From Paraescarpia echinospica (taxonomy: Eukaryota; Annelida; Polychaeta; Sabellida; Siboglinidae), in NCBI GenBank assembly GCA_020002185.1, contig CM034534.1, forward strand, positions 64,779,966 to 64,843,965: DNA of 64,000 nucleotides, written 5' to 3'. Each line of letters begins with the position of its first letter. Within the stretch, counting starts at the first letter, position 1. A program made the translations under genes and the position numbers. Below, one piece after another: positions 13,338-25,009 of the stretch. Under the pieces are notes generated by a model. That model worked only from the letters and a program-made list of their open reading frames with translations. It was not told the origin of the DNA and searched no databases.

Positions 13338-13896
13338 TTGCTATGTCTGGAGAGGCAGAGGATGGAGAGAAGTGTCAGAAGTCGATATGCCGTGCTGTGT
13401 ATTTGCCAGGACCTCTGCCGTGCGGTGACGACGGGTGAGAGGAAGCTGCCGAAACACACCCTCCTCTGCTGCACAGTCCATCACCTGTACCGCAGCAAGC
13501 AGCTGACCACCATCCTTAACATACTCGGCCACTATGAGTCCTACGATTTCGGCGTGGAACTCGAGACGGCCATGGCCAATGCCATAAATGAGGTATCGAC
13601 CTACCTGACTCCTCAGATTATTAGTGGGGAAGGTAACGACGTGTTCCATCTCGAATGGGATAATCTAAAAAACCACTACCATAGTACAGGCGACATCATG
13701 ATTCAGGAGGTGAAACCTGGCTTCGATAGCATTCACTCAAGGTGGATACCCCCGAAACCCTTCCTCCTCTGCATATTTACAAAAAGTAAGACCCAAATTC
13801 CCAGATGGAGCCGTGTACATACCTCCTGCAGAGAACGACAAGGTGTACGAAGCGAGTTTGACGGAGTACCGTGAGTGGTTCTTGGTGCAGATGATG
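13338..13896 (+). pseudogene. Repeat-family ORF, N-terminal part
   Basis: An open frame of 178 residues includes KHTLLCCTVHHLYRSKQL and ILGHYESYD and is followed, after a frame change near 13780, by a reading ending TEYREWFLVQMM. The latter motif reappears at 16662 and there continues into a GGFISATG segment, so the ORF is interrupted by the CR1 copy and adjoining repeat at 13897-16661. The family is not named with certainty. From the style of its motifs I suspect the same multi-copy family as the minus-strand remnant at 2262-3456. Confidence 0.5.
13853..13896 (+). repeat. 44-bp direct repeat, left member
   Basis: Begins CGAGTTTGACGG and ends GATGATG. It matches 16662-16705 with a single difference and flanks a 2.8-kb insertion. 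Confidence 0.9.
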
Positions 13897-16190
13897 ATTT
13901 AAGAAGATTTAAGAAGATTGCCACCCAGTGAATTAACTCTAGGTGGCAGGAGGACAAGGAAGCCCTTTGGCTTATCGAGAGTCCAACCCTTTTATCTATG
14001 TGTATCCCGCCCTTCTGAGGTATGTGTCGATTTTATTTTTAAACATATTCACGCTACTAGCAACCACACAATCAGCAGATAATCTGTTCCATTCATTTAC
14101 AGTCCTTTGTGAAAATGAGAACTTTCTTATATCTAATCTACACTGCTCCTTTGCTAATGTAACTTCATGTCCTCTAGTCCTTCTATCTTTCTTAACTGAG
14201 AAAAAAATATTTCTATAAATATTTTCATAACCATTCATTATTTTAAACACTTCTATCTGATCTCCTCTCAATCTCCTGGTCTCTAGTGTTTCATAACTAA
14301 GATCCCTCAGTTTTGGTATCATTTTAGTCGCTTTCCTCTGTACTCTTTCTAGCATATATATGTCCTTCTTGCGATACGGTCTCCACGCTTGTATACAACA
14401 TTCTAAATGAGGCCTCACATTGTACAGCGGTATTATTAGTTCTTTTTCCTTATACGCTATATTTCGCCTAATTAATCCAATGATTTGATTTCCCTTTGAA
14501 GCTGCAATTCCGCACTGCTCTGAAACCTTCATATCAGCACTAATGGTTAACCCTAAGTCCTTTTCTTTTACTGTAGTACTTAGTACAGTACACCCCATTG
14601 TATATTCTACCTCTTCGTTCCCATGTCCTGCGGGGAGGCATTTACATTTCCCAAATTTAAACAGCATTTGCCACTTTTCAGAGCATTTGATCAACTTGTC
14701 AAGATCATCATCATCCAAATCGTTGATATATATTAAGAATAATATACGTCCTAGTACTGATCCCTGTGGTACCGCACTCAATACCGATTTCCAGTTTGAA
14801 GCCTCCCCATCAACCACTATACGTTGTCTTCTGTCAATCAGCCATATTTCTATCCAGTTTATTATACCATTTCCTATGCTATGGGCCTTTAGTTTAAGCA
14901 GTAATCCTTGATGTGGTATTGTGTTGAAAGCGTTTTGAAAATCTAAGTAGACGATATCTACTGGTGATCCCTCATCTACCCACTTAGTGATGTCTTCCAA
15001 AAAACTTAACATATTTGTTGAGCATGACCTCGCTTTAAAAAAACCATGTTGAGATGGGTTTATCAAGTTATGTTTCACAAGAAAATCCACCATGTGATCT
15101 TTAATTGAGACTTTAAGACCTGGCGCAAGACGTTTAAAGAAGATCTGGTAGAAATGGAAATCACCTGGAATGAGGCCAAAGAAATTGCGAAAGACCGTAG
15201 TAAATGGAGAAAGCTCGTCGCCCGATGTCCCGAAAGGAACAGGAGGAACTAAGTAAGTAAAGATATTTAATTAGTCTTTCTAATAATTTGCAAATCAATG
15301 ATGTTAAACTCACAGGTCTATAGTTCTCTGACTTGTTTCTCGAACCTTTTTTAAACAACGGTATAATATGTTTGTCTCTTTCCATTCTAAAAGAACCACT
15401 CTCCCTTATAATGACAAATTGAAAACTGTTGCAAGCGGTACGCTAATTTGTTCTACAATTTCCAATAGTAGTTTGGGCGGAATCCCATCCACTCCAGGTG
15501 ATTTATTATCCTTCATAGCCCTTATTTTCTTAGCTACCATTTGCGGGGTTACACTTAATTGTCCTAAATAGTCTGAATCTGTCCACTTGAACTTAGCCTC
15601 TGGAACGGGCAGTGAACTAATATCTTCCCTGGTAAACACTGAACTAAAATACTCATTCAGGTCTTTTGCCATTAAGAATCCCTCTGATATTATATTTCCA
15701 GCACTATCTTCTAGAGGACCGACCTGATCTTGAACGTCCTGTTTGCTTCGAACATACGCATACAAACTCTTGCTGTCATGTTTTATATTACTAGCTAATA
15801 GTTGTTCATAGCTTTTCTTAGAATTTCTAATTTCAGCTGTAGCTTGGTTAAGTGTTTCTTTATAAATGTTGTAGTCTTCATCATTTCCAGTACATCTATA
15901 TGACTTCCACATCATTTGTTTATACTTAATTTTTCTAATGGCTTTTTTCAATAAGTGTTTCTTATTGGACCGTTTCCCTTTTTTGAAGGGTACAAATTTA
16001 TCGACTTTGCACTTAATTTCACTAGATAATATATTCCAGCATTCTGTTGCTGTCTTATTTTTTAGTGTGTTATTCCAGTCTATCTTTGCTAAATATTTCC
16101 TCATGTCCGTATACCTTCCTTTGTGGAAATTTCTCCTATACTGTTTTTTAACATTTTGAACATCATTGCGGCGAAAAAATCTCAAACAGC
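13897..16190 (-). mobile_element. CR1 LINE, 5'-truncated copy
   Basis: The minus strand encodes the pre-RT and RT part of the same CR1 family as the long copy at 29.5-34.6 kb, from the [14 protein letters not shown] segment (16185) to the C-terminal YLRRAGYT and a 3' tail with AAGATTTAAGAAGATT. ORF2 is broken: a 155-bp foreign insert splits it at 15107-15261, frames change around 15400, and the catalytic FADD block present in the other copy is deleted (the reading passes from INDLDD directly to DLDKLIK). The element is therefore inactive. Confidence 0.9.
15107..15261 (+). mobile_element. Short LINE 3' insertion nested in CR1
   Basis: The plus strand of this insert encodes a C-terminal reverse-transcriptase-type tail (WRKTFKEDL, KEIAKDRSKWRKLVA) ending at a stop followed by a short TAAG repeat. 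It is flanked by GATCTTTAATT (15096-15106) and GATATTTAATT (15262-15272), an 11-bp target-site duplication with one mismatch. This is a heavily 5'-truncated LINE of a different family from its host. Confidence 0.8.
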
Positions 16191-16204
16191 ACCCCTCATT
16201 TCTA

Positions 16205-16530
16205 CTTAAGGCGTCGGAATATCGGGGGGGGGTGATTGTTTGGAGGGCGGAGCCCCCTCAACATTTTTGGTGGGGCTGGATATAGGATTAATTTAGAGAA
16301 GGGTTTCAATTTGTTGTTTTGGTGAGAGCCTCGGGTGCAGTTGGTGGTTTTCGGAGAGTCTCAATGGGATGCAACTGGCGGGTTTTTGGAGAGCATCAGG
16401 AGGAGTGCAGTTTGAGGTTTTGCAAGCCTCACGAGGGTGAAATTGGAGGTTTTTGGTGAACCTCAATCCCCAGAATATTCACAACGTTCTGACGCCAATG
16501 CATTTATTGGCCGTAACTTCAAGGGCATTA
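16205..16530 (+). repeat. GCCTC-subrepeat family copy
   Basis: Several roughly 35-bp subunits of the form GTTTTTGGTGAGCCTC...GTGCAGTTGG follow a GGTGGGGCTGGATATAGG start. The copy ends at CACAACGTTCTGACGCC. It is homologous to 9600-10110, 60170-60400 and inverted 45640-45905. Confidence 0.7.
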
Positions 16531-16536
16531 CTTTAC

Positions 16537-16660
16537 AATAGTGTTATTACATCATCTGCTGTCCACTTTCCCAGGAACAATGAAGTCATCTACCTACAGG
16601 CATATCATTACAATTGTGTTATTACATCATCTGCTGTCCACTTTCGCAGGAACAATGAAG
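16537..16660 (+). repeat. 77-bp tandem duplication
   Basis: The string GTGTTATTACATCATCTGCT with its downstream ...AGGAACAATGAAGTC occurs twice, near 16540 and 16617. Confidence 0.8.
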
Positions 16661-16661
16661 T

Positions 16662-16860
16662 CGAGTTTGACGGAGTACCGTGAGTGGTTCTTGGTGCGGA
16701 TGATGGGGAGCAGTGGGAAGCAGCCGGTCCCTGCATTTGGTGGATTCATCTCCGCCACTGGAACGAAGCCCCCCCCAGGAAGTCGACCATTGATTACATT
16801 TCATCGAGTAATGACAAACAAACGGACGAATTTGAATTTGGTAGCCCTAGACGTACATAC
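16662..16860 (+). pseudogene. Repeat-family ORF, continuation after insertion
   Basis: It begins with the 44-bp repeat (SLTEYREWFLV) and runs into GGFISATGTKPP, then loses frame. It is best read as the downstream half of the ORF at 13338, displaced by the CR1 and repeat insertion. Confidence 0.45.
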
Positions 16861-18109
16861 GCAACAGAGCGTATTTACGACAGTATAACCAAGCTTGGGG
16901 CCAGATTCTCTCAAGGATAGGTGTCACAGGAACGAATCTGCCGTCAAATCGATGCAGAAAGCATTGTTTCAAATAACTGAAAAACTAAACAAACAAGACA
17001 CAATTGTAGCAGCCGTGCGTGCCTTACAGGCAAAGGTGTTCGGCCCGGAAAGAGGCCCGATTGTGGAAATATGTGTCGGGGTCTGTTCAGGAGCCTGACC
17101 GAAGTACGCACAAACAGAACCAACATCATGTACATGGGGGGATATAGGCGAAACTAAGCATCGCGATGAGCACAAGTCCCTGTCAGCGGACGCGATATTT
17201 CTCGAGATATTTCGTCGGCCAAGTGACAGAAAAGTCACTATCGACAAATTTGATGGTAAACCAGGTGAATGGGGTAACTGGATTCACCAATTCGAATTAA
17301 TACCCGAGGCTTACAACTGGGACCCAGGTATAACGGGGGTGAGGATGCACGGCGTGGGAGATATAGGACTCCTGAACGTAGCGGTAGGCATGGTGGGAGG
17401 GATGATGATATTCGTGGGCAATATAACACCCCTAACCCCTTACGAGAGGATAATCGGGATGATACTCGTGGACGGTACAGGACTCATAATCCCCCCATGA
17501 TGATAACCGCGGAAGATATTATCAGCTTCCAGAGAATTACAGCCGAAGTCCCACTTCTCGTCGTGATATCCCCTCCCTTTCCAACAGAAAAGGTGATGGG
17601 ACGGATAAACCACTGTCAAACTAAATAAGGTAAACCCAGTTGGCCATGGGTCCACCACCACCCTTTGGGGTATTGGCCAACCAACGCACACTAATAAGAC
17701 CAACTTCATGTATGTCCACCAGTCCGGACAATTGTAATGGAGTAGGTATCATCAATGAGTCGAGCGTTAGGGTACCTACAACACCACCAAGGAAGATTGA
17801 CCAGGCAGGGCACCGATGTGCTAATACAACCTCCAGCATGTCCACTATTCAGGACAATTGTGGTGGTGTAGGTGTTAAAGTAGAAACTCTGTGTAGTATT
17901 GGGGCAGATGTCAAAGTAAATAGAATAGCTACATAAGCACTTTGGACTACCGACCAACAAACATCACCCATATAACAATAGGCTCCTGGACATGTCAAAT
18001 AAACAGCACAAAGATAATGGAGAACATGTGACAGTCAGAAGTACTCACCTGAGCCTAACAGTAGGCCACACACTGTTAATGCCAACCAGAATGTATGGGA
18101 GGGATACGC

Positions 18110-18420
18110 TCATGGTAGTAGTCACTGCTGCCAAAATGTCAATGGTCAGTCAATCCATTAAGAATGCAGACTACGGCTCGTATATGCAATGCTATCTAAT
18201 CAAGAAACTCTGAATAACCATACAACAAAATCAGTACAATTTCGATGTGGCTGTGGGACGGATAACAGGTGATTTTATTCTAGGGCTTGATTTTATATTA
18301 AAGCATCACTCTATTGTGGATATTGATAACAGCGCTGTAACAAAGGACGACACCACTGTATTGTATTGTCACTGTTCATGCCCTGATAAAAAAGGGGCCG
18401 ACGGTGAAGCACAATATAAG
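18110..18420 (+). pseudogene. Gypsy retropepsin remnant
   Basis: The translation carries VTAAKMSMVS and, after a stop, FDVAVGRITGDFILGLDFIL, the latter matching the ILGxDFL flap region of Gypsy proteases. Gypsy proteases normally carry Asp-Thr/Ser before AA/GA in the first motif. Here Val precedes Thr, so the active-site Asp appears lost. The frame stops between the two motifs. Confidence 0.6.
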
Positions 18421-19077
18421 TAGAATTCAAGTAGCGCAACGCACTGTAATTCTGCCAAAACAGACGTAATGTGATGGTAGAGTGCATTAACCCTTCTTGC
18501 AATGTCTACGTTACTTCACTGGATATGACGGACGAGTTAATCTTGTATAATTAATGGGAGAATTGGACCCCTTACTATGGAGATTATAAACGATTCAAAT
18601 AAACCAGTCACATTGCAGAGAGAGAAAATGCTAGTTTAGGCTGTGGAAATGGATGCCGTATTTGATACTAGCTCAGAGCCCTGTCGAGAAAGCATACAGG
18701 TCAGTCGTATCGAAATGATGGGGAATACTAATGGTGATAAAGGGCCTTCGTGGGAAGAGGTAAACAGGATTAACGAAACACCACCGCCTATAGCAGTATC
18801 CCTTATTCCAGATGGTAGCTTAGACGATACACAAGTATCCACTATGCTTACGGAGGTGGAATCACAAATACCTCCACAGTTAGAGGACATGTTTATCAAA
18901 GCAAAGAAGAATATACTCTATTAGGGAACAATTGGGGCTATTACTAGCTAAATGTGGTAGCGTTTTCTCCAAGGACAGTAACGTTTTAGGAAAATTCACT
19001 CTTATACGCCATCGCTTAATCACTTATAATGAAGACCCCGTCAGAGAACGATTGAGGGGCACTCCATTAAAATTCCA

Positions 19078-19330
19078 GAGTGAGGAGGAGAAGATACTGA
19101 CTAACATGCTTGATGCCCTAGTAATAAAGCCATCTTCATCAGAGTGAGGAGGAGAAGACACTGACTAGCATGCTTGATGCCCTAGTAATAAAGCCATCTT
19201 CATCAGAGTGAAGAGGAGAAGACACTGACTAACATGCTTGATGCCCTAGTAATAAAGTCATCTTCGTCAGAGTGAGGAGAAGACACTGACTAACATGCTT
19301 GATGCCCAAGTAATAAAGCCATCTTCATCA
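19078..19330 (+). repeat. 64-bp tandem array within RT start
   Basis: Four units begin at 19078, 19142, 19206 and 19270 (the last is 61 bp long). Each encodes, in its own frame, the EEEK...ML.ALVIKPSSSE segment that occurs once at the start of Gypsy RT. Because 64 is not a multiple of three, the array destroys the frame. Confidence 0.9.
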
Positions 19331-19511
19331 GAGTGGGCATCTGTACCCGTGTTAGTAAGGACAGAAGATGGGGAAGTAAGATTATCGACAACTAAATGTG
19401 AAAACTGTTGAAGATGCTTTTCCGTTGCCCTTGATCGAAGAGTGTATTGATAATTTGACAGGTACTCTGTGGTTCCACACATTAAACATGGCCAACGGCT
19501 ATTAGCAAATA

Positions 19512-19982
19512 ATGGTAGATGAACGCGACAGTCACAAGACGGCGTTCCTAACCAAATATGGTCTCTTCGAACATGCCAGAATGGCCCAAGGGTTATGTAA
19601 TGCACCTGTCACGTTCCCAAAGGTTACGCATCTTGTCCTACGCGGTCTCGCATGGAACAAAATACTAGTATACCTAGATGACGTAATCGTAGCAGCACGG
19701 AATATCCTACGTATGGCACAAAACCGTCAGAAGAAAGATTATGACATCCGAGCCCCAATTCGAGAAAGAACATTTGATGTGGGTGACCTAGTATATATCC
19801 GTAACTCTGGGACAATCTTGGGGCAAAGTAAGAAATTACTCCCAATATGGAAGGGGCCATTTGTAATTACGAAAGCAGTGTCGCGTTTCTTATACCGTAT
19901 CGCGGGTCGTAAGTGGGAATACGTGAAGCACCATGACAAGCTTCGGGTATGCGAGGACCGTAATATATCCCCGTATGGATAA
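19512..19982 (+). pseudogene. RT joined to integrase C-terminus by internal deletion
   Basis: One open frame of about 156 residues starts with RT motifs (KTAFLTKYGLFE, GLCNAPVTF, ILVYLDDVIVAA with the YLDD catalytic box near residues 54-57) and then switches at about residue 62 to integrase C-terminal sequence (FDVGDLVYIRN, PIWKGPFVI, HHDKLR). RNase H and the integrase zinc-binding and catalytic domains are absent. The junction is open and in frame, but it looks like a deletion product rather than a designed fusion, because the RT N-terminal part upstream is broken. Confidence 0.75.
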
Positions 19983-20526
19983 GATGGAAACGACAGGCAA
20001 TCCTCAACTTGGGTGGGCCTCCCACAGAGGTCACAGCCATTGACGGAGTTGAATCATTGTCCAACGCTAACCAACCACTAATCAGGCGAGATGTGGAAAT
20101 GACCACAACAAAAGGGGAAATCCCGCGAACTACCCGCGGGGGTCGACCCATCAATCGAACCTGTAGGTATGACGAGTAACCCCCCAGAAAGAGGAGAAGG
20201 TGCAAGATGGGCTGGGACAGAGCACCGTGTAACGCAACCACCAATTGCATACAACTCCATGTTAAGGTAACACACTTACCGGATACTGCTTGCTGGCTGT
20301 GTGAGCAGCAGTTTGGCGCCATACCCCCTACGGGCTCATCTGGCAGGGCATTTTGTGGAGGATAGGCAAAATCGAGAGTTTGCTCCACATTTTGCTAGGT
20401 GGGCATACTCCATGATCGAATTCCCCGAGAGTACGCGGATTATGGCCCCCATCCACACATTTTGAAGAGCTAGTTGTCCTGTTTAGAAAGAGAGGATGGT
20501 ACCCCAAACAGGGTTCCCGATCTAGC

Positions 20527-21455
20527 ATGGCCATGCGGGTCATGTTAGCCGAGATGATAGGCCGACCTATCGCTGCCGTCGACATCCGGCTGAGTCCATC
20601 CAATCACCAAGTATCGCTCCTCAACTGGGACGGCATGGGAAGGATGATGGCGGAGATGCCACCCCACATGCAGGACACCTTGAGAGAATGGCTAGTCCCG
20701 TCTGCCTCAATCCGTGAAACCCGCACTGTAACGGAGTCCGCCATGGACGCCCACTGCCAGCTACAATTACTACAGGCTAGGGAGATGAGGGTGAGGAAAT
20801 ACCAGGCGACAGCGACCCAGGAGAGAACAGCTGTCCCAGCGTGGGAAACGGTCTTCTTCCTCTGGCGAGATGATAATACGGTCAGCCTCACCGCAGTGGT
20901 GGATAACCGCGTCTTTCCAGACGACTGGCTGCGATCGGCCATACAGGAGGTCACCGTCAGTCATCAGACGGTGGTTATAAAAACCACTTATGGTGTTCAC
21001 CCTCGACTGGCAAAGTCGCTTGATAATGATTCAAGGCCAAAATCTGCAGTCCCGACTGCACTGCGATAGGCGAATGTGGCCACTACATTCACTTCCCAGC
21101 CAACGACTACCGTTCGAAAAGCATATTGCGTTGGCTACGGAGTTGGACTATGCACTGCTTCACCGGTAGTCTGGCAGACTATAGACAGTGGGTACGGCAG
21201 TTTACGAACAGTGTTTTCGGAATCTCTAACAAGTCGGTGTCCGCGCCAGGAATGAACGAACTGGCACGACAGATCGACCTGTACCGGCTGGTGCAGGAAA
21301 CAGATGCCCCCCTGTTTTCACCGCGGGGTCATAACCACGACCACCCGTATGAGCTGGTGCACCAGGCACGGTACATTGCGGCACTGCGCAATCTGCCAAG
21401 CTGCGTAGTGCTTCGCGTGGCCATCCTCAACGCGCAAGCGTTTTACAAGGTGTAA
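20527..21455 (+). pseudogene. TatD-like nuclease ORF in Gypsy 3' region
   Basis: The first open frame (20527-21069) ends with an N-terminal TatD-like segment: AVVDNRVFPDDW, then TYGVHPRLA. After a frame change near 21060 a second frame reads AIGECGHY, and the following frame (from 21126) reads MHCFTGS, GIS, ETDAP and a C-terminal IAALRNLP segment. These correspond in order to TatD motifs (HP, GE, H-C-F-x-G-S, E-T-D). The central part between GECG and HCFTGS is missing, so this copy is broken. The roughly 100 residues before the TatD part are not recognised. It sits between pol and the 3' LTR, where additional ORFs of LTR elements lie. Confidence 0.65.
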
Positions 21456-21813
21456 AACGGCAGCCGGGCACCAGCCCTCTTATGCTATCGACAGAACCCT
21501 GCACTTGCACTGCCTGGTCAAATAAGACTAGTGCAACAACGTTTCGTTGCCCACCACATTACTTTGTTATAAGGAGTTTTGGTTTTTGAATGTTTATTGT
21601 ACTAACTCTGTTCACAACAATCACTGGCAATATGTTCATAACACGTTGTATAATTATTTAACAATTATCGCTTTCATTGGGTTTATTAAATTGACTAGGT
21701 TTATTAGATTGACTAATTTGTGAAATATTACTTACATAATTATATTAAGTTTGAAATGGAATTCAAGTTGGATGCTTTAAAAGTGGGATATATGGTTGGC
21801 GACCAAACGTCAT

Positions 21814-21826
21814 AAGGAGGGAGGAA
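21814..21826 (+). promoter_or_regulatory. Polypurine tract before 3' LTR
   Basis: Thirteen purines in a row stand directly before TGTTGTAGTC, the expected arrangement for plus-strand priming in LTR elements. Confidence 0.5.
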
Positions 21827-22098
21827 TGTTGTAGTCACCAGATGGCAGCACTGCTCGTCACCACCCACCCAATACCCCTTGCACACACTACTGCACACCA
21901 ATAAACCCCAACCGCACCCATATCAAGCGCGCCATTCCGATACACCCGCGCAAGACATCCGACATCCGATGTACTGGCTCAGGATCAACGGCAGCCACAC
22001 ACATAAACGCAGCTACCGAACGTAAATAGCGAGCCACGTAAGTTACCAGTCATTACCCGTTCGCTGTTTGCCACAATACTACGACGAACGGTTACAGT
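21827..22098 (+). repeat. Candidate 3' LTR (solo end)
   Basis: It starts TGTTGTAGTCACC after the purine tract, has an AATAAA at about 21900, and could end near the ACA at about 22098. The 5' partner was not found, so the right border is a guess. Confidence 0.4.
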
Positions 22099-22179
22099 TG
22101 GTACACTTGCAGTCATGATCTTGATCAGCGACTACTTCAAAATTTCAGCTGGCTATCCGTCACATTTCCTCATCCTTAT

Positions 22180-22905
22180 TTCGATGATAACCAAACGTTG
22201 CAAAGACATCGGGTTATTTTGTCGACTTTATGTCAACGTTGTGACAACGTCACACCATCCAAGTCAATATATCGTCGATGGCAAGACTTTATAAAGACGT
22301 TGATTTCATGACACGAATTGAGTTGGTTGTGCTGTCAACTTGATTACAACGTTGCACGGACGTCACCTTTCCACGTTTTTATTTTGTTGATGACCAGACG
22401 TTGTAAAGGCGTCAGGTTAGGTTGTCGACTTGATATCAACATTGTGTCAACGTCAAATTTCAATGGTTTTACAACGTTGACGATCAGACGTTGTAACGAC
22501 GTTGTATTTATGGTGTTCGACGTCGCAACGTATATCCAACCAATAATCGACGTCGTACCACCATTGTGTGCCCACTGGGATTGAAACGACGTGGAAAACC
22601 GACGTTGGACCAACTATCAAATCCAACCCGTTTTCTACACCTTTACAACGTCGAAACAACGTATAAACATGACGTCGATCCAACTTTCAATTTCATGACG
22701 TTTTCAACCTCGTTACGACGTTGAAACACAACATCGATTCAATGTCTAAATGTGACGTTTATGCAACGCTGAAACCGGACATTGGGCGAACGTGGAAACC
22801 TGACGTCGAAACGGCGTCAAACCATTACGTAGATTCAACTTTCAGATCCAACTAGTTTCCAACATAGCTACAACGTTTGACATGACATTGAAACAACCTT
22901 TTCTC
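22180..22905. repeat. Degenerate ACGTTG/CGACGT tandem repeat
   Basis: About 0.7 kb of short, poorly conserved units built around ACGTTG, AACGTC and GACGTC alternating with GAAAC and CCAACT strings. Both strand orientations of the core occur, so it is rich in short palindromes. Confidence 0.7.
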
Positions 22906-24370
22906 CACGTAATTTTGTCCGTTGGGTGTAAACTGATACTAGCTCAGTGTCGTTGCTTTGGTGTGAATAACCGAATTGTTGCTAAGTTTGCACGTGATAG
23001 ATCTGATGCATATTTCGAGTCAAGTCAACATGTCACTCTTAATTGCTTTCTTGTGAGACTTTGGTGGATACTATATAAGATTAATATCCGTAAGGTTAAC
23101 ATCAGATACGATAGTTGCCGATTCCATCAAATGTATGGCAATTTGTTTCATGAGGCATGGAATACATTTGTGTCAAATTCCTGTTTTAATTTCAATTTAT
23201 TTATTTTCAATAAACACAAAACATAATTAATGAAATGGTAAGTTTATTGCACATGCCTGACATTGTTGCGTTGAGTTTATTTAATGTTTGGATATCTACT
23301 CTGAAAGACATCTTAATATAAACTGGATAGTGACAGAGAATGCAACTGACCGCATTCCGGACTACATACCTGCACCAGTTGGACCTCCATCTTGTGTTTA
23401 GAAGAAGTACAGAAGGCTACTAGAGCAGATAAATAAAGGAAAGTGCTTGGCGCGAATCGCATAACTGCTGAGTTATTGGTGGCAAGTGGCGAACAAGGCC
23501 GAGATGCTAAACGTTATTGGTGCAGTATCATCAACCCAGTATAAAAGAAAGGATTCAAATCAACACCATCAATGCAGTGTCTTTGATATGCTTTATAAGG
23601 TTTCTCCATGCGGATACTCACGAGGATGGACAACATCGATGCACCCCTAACAAGTCAGACGGACGGACGGACGGACGGACGGACGGACGGACGGACGGAC
23701 GGACGGACAGAAAGACGGGCAGACGACAGATGATAGACAGACGATATATTTTGACAGAAACTTTACAACGATAAACAATTAACATAACTAAAGAGCTAAA
23801 GGAGCTAAAGAATTGTAATAATCACAATTCTACATTAATAAATGAATTAATTAAACAGTTGTTATACAAATATAAATGTACCTTTACATTATACAAATCA
23901 TTGTATAATAAAATACTTTAATTCTTATAGATGCAACAAATATGTATATGAAGCTGATCCACAATTCGTAATTATACACATTTAAGTAGAACGTAGCACT
24001 CCCAGGCAGAGACAAGCTACTCGCAGTTATCGACTTCAAGGATGGTCAATGTCTTTGTCGTTGGACGATGTTTACTGATCTATCTTCGTGCCATCCCGTA
24101 CCACCCGTATTGTGTCCTGGCCAGTTGTTGTCGTAAAAGTGGTCATAATGTTCGTTTCCAAATAAGTGCGGCTGGATAACTAAGGCCATCAACTATTTGT
24201 GTGTTGTAAAACTCACCGCTCAACCGGTCAGATAAAATTAGGTATCAAAAAGGGTATCGCAAAAGGAATAGAACAAAATCAATTTATTCTTGAAGCTCGG
24301 ATGTTCGCAACAAGCCAGAAAAAAACAATGCTCTTTAATCCATATTGCCTAATTTGAAGAAAAGAGCGAA
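22905..24370. other. Non-coding stretch with (GGAC)n
   Basis: Contains (GGAC)n at 23658-23706 and a decayed THAP-like string near 24090. No gene is identified. Confidence 0.4.
23658..23706. repeat. (GGAC)n microsatellite
   Basis: About twelve perfect GGAC units. Confidence 0.95.
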
Positions 24371-24384
24371 CACAACGTGTTTTT

Positions 24385-24532
<148 letters not shown>

Positions 24533-25009
24533 CTTAAATGCCCCTACCACGGAATTCACCTTTAATAATAAATATACTACAGTAATAACAATAATATATT
24601 TACAAACTAATTTAGCTAATCATACATGAGTATGCCATAGTAAACATTATAATCTAAAGTTCATACAATAGCTGACATATACGTATGCACATACATGCAT
24701 ATAATTAAAAAAAATAACTAAATGCATCAATAGACATTACAGTAAATTTATTTTAAAGATAACATTAAATCTGCCAATACATAATTAACTAGTAACTACA
24801 ATATGTCAATGTTTTTATTTTCTTTATATAGATAAATATACACTAAAAGCACAACAAACATGCAGGTTGCTTTGAATATCTAATTTATTGACAATAAACA
24901 CAGAGATACAAGCTAGCTGATGTGGCGAAGGATGATCGAGTCACCATGTCGTTGCTGTGTTTGCGCACGATCGATTGATTTGACCTAGTTACACACTACC
25001 GAATCCCCC

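Larger units (their letters stand above)
16860..22098 (+). mobile_element. Rearranged Gypsy element with TatD-like ORF
   Basis: In plus-strand order there is a gag-like region (FDGKPGEWGNW near 17245, then an Arg-rich linker), a retropepsin remnant (ILGLDFILKHHS near 18280), the start of reverse transcriptase with a 64-bp tandem array, RT joined directly to the integrase C-terminus (19512-19982), a third ORF region with TatD-like nuclease motifs (20527-21455), a purine tract at 21814-21826 and a candidate 3' LTR from 21827. Most of RT, RNase H and most of integrase are missing, and stops are frequent. A matching 5' LTR was not found, so the left border is approximate. Confidence 0.75.
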
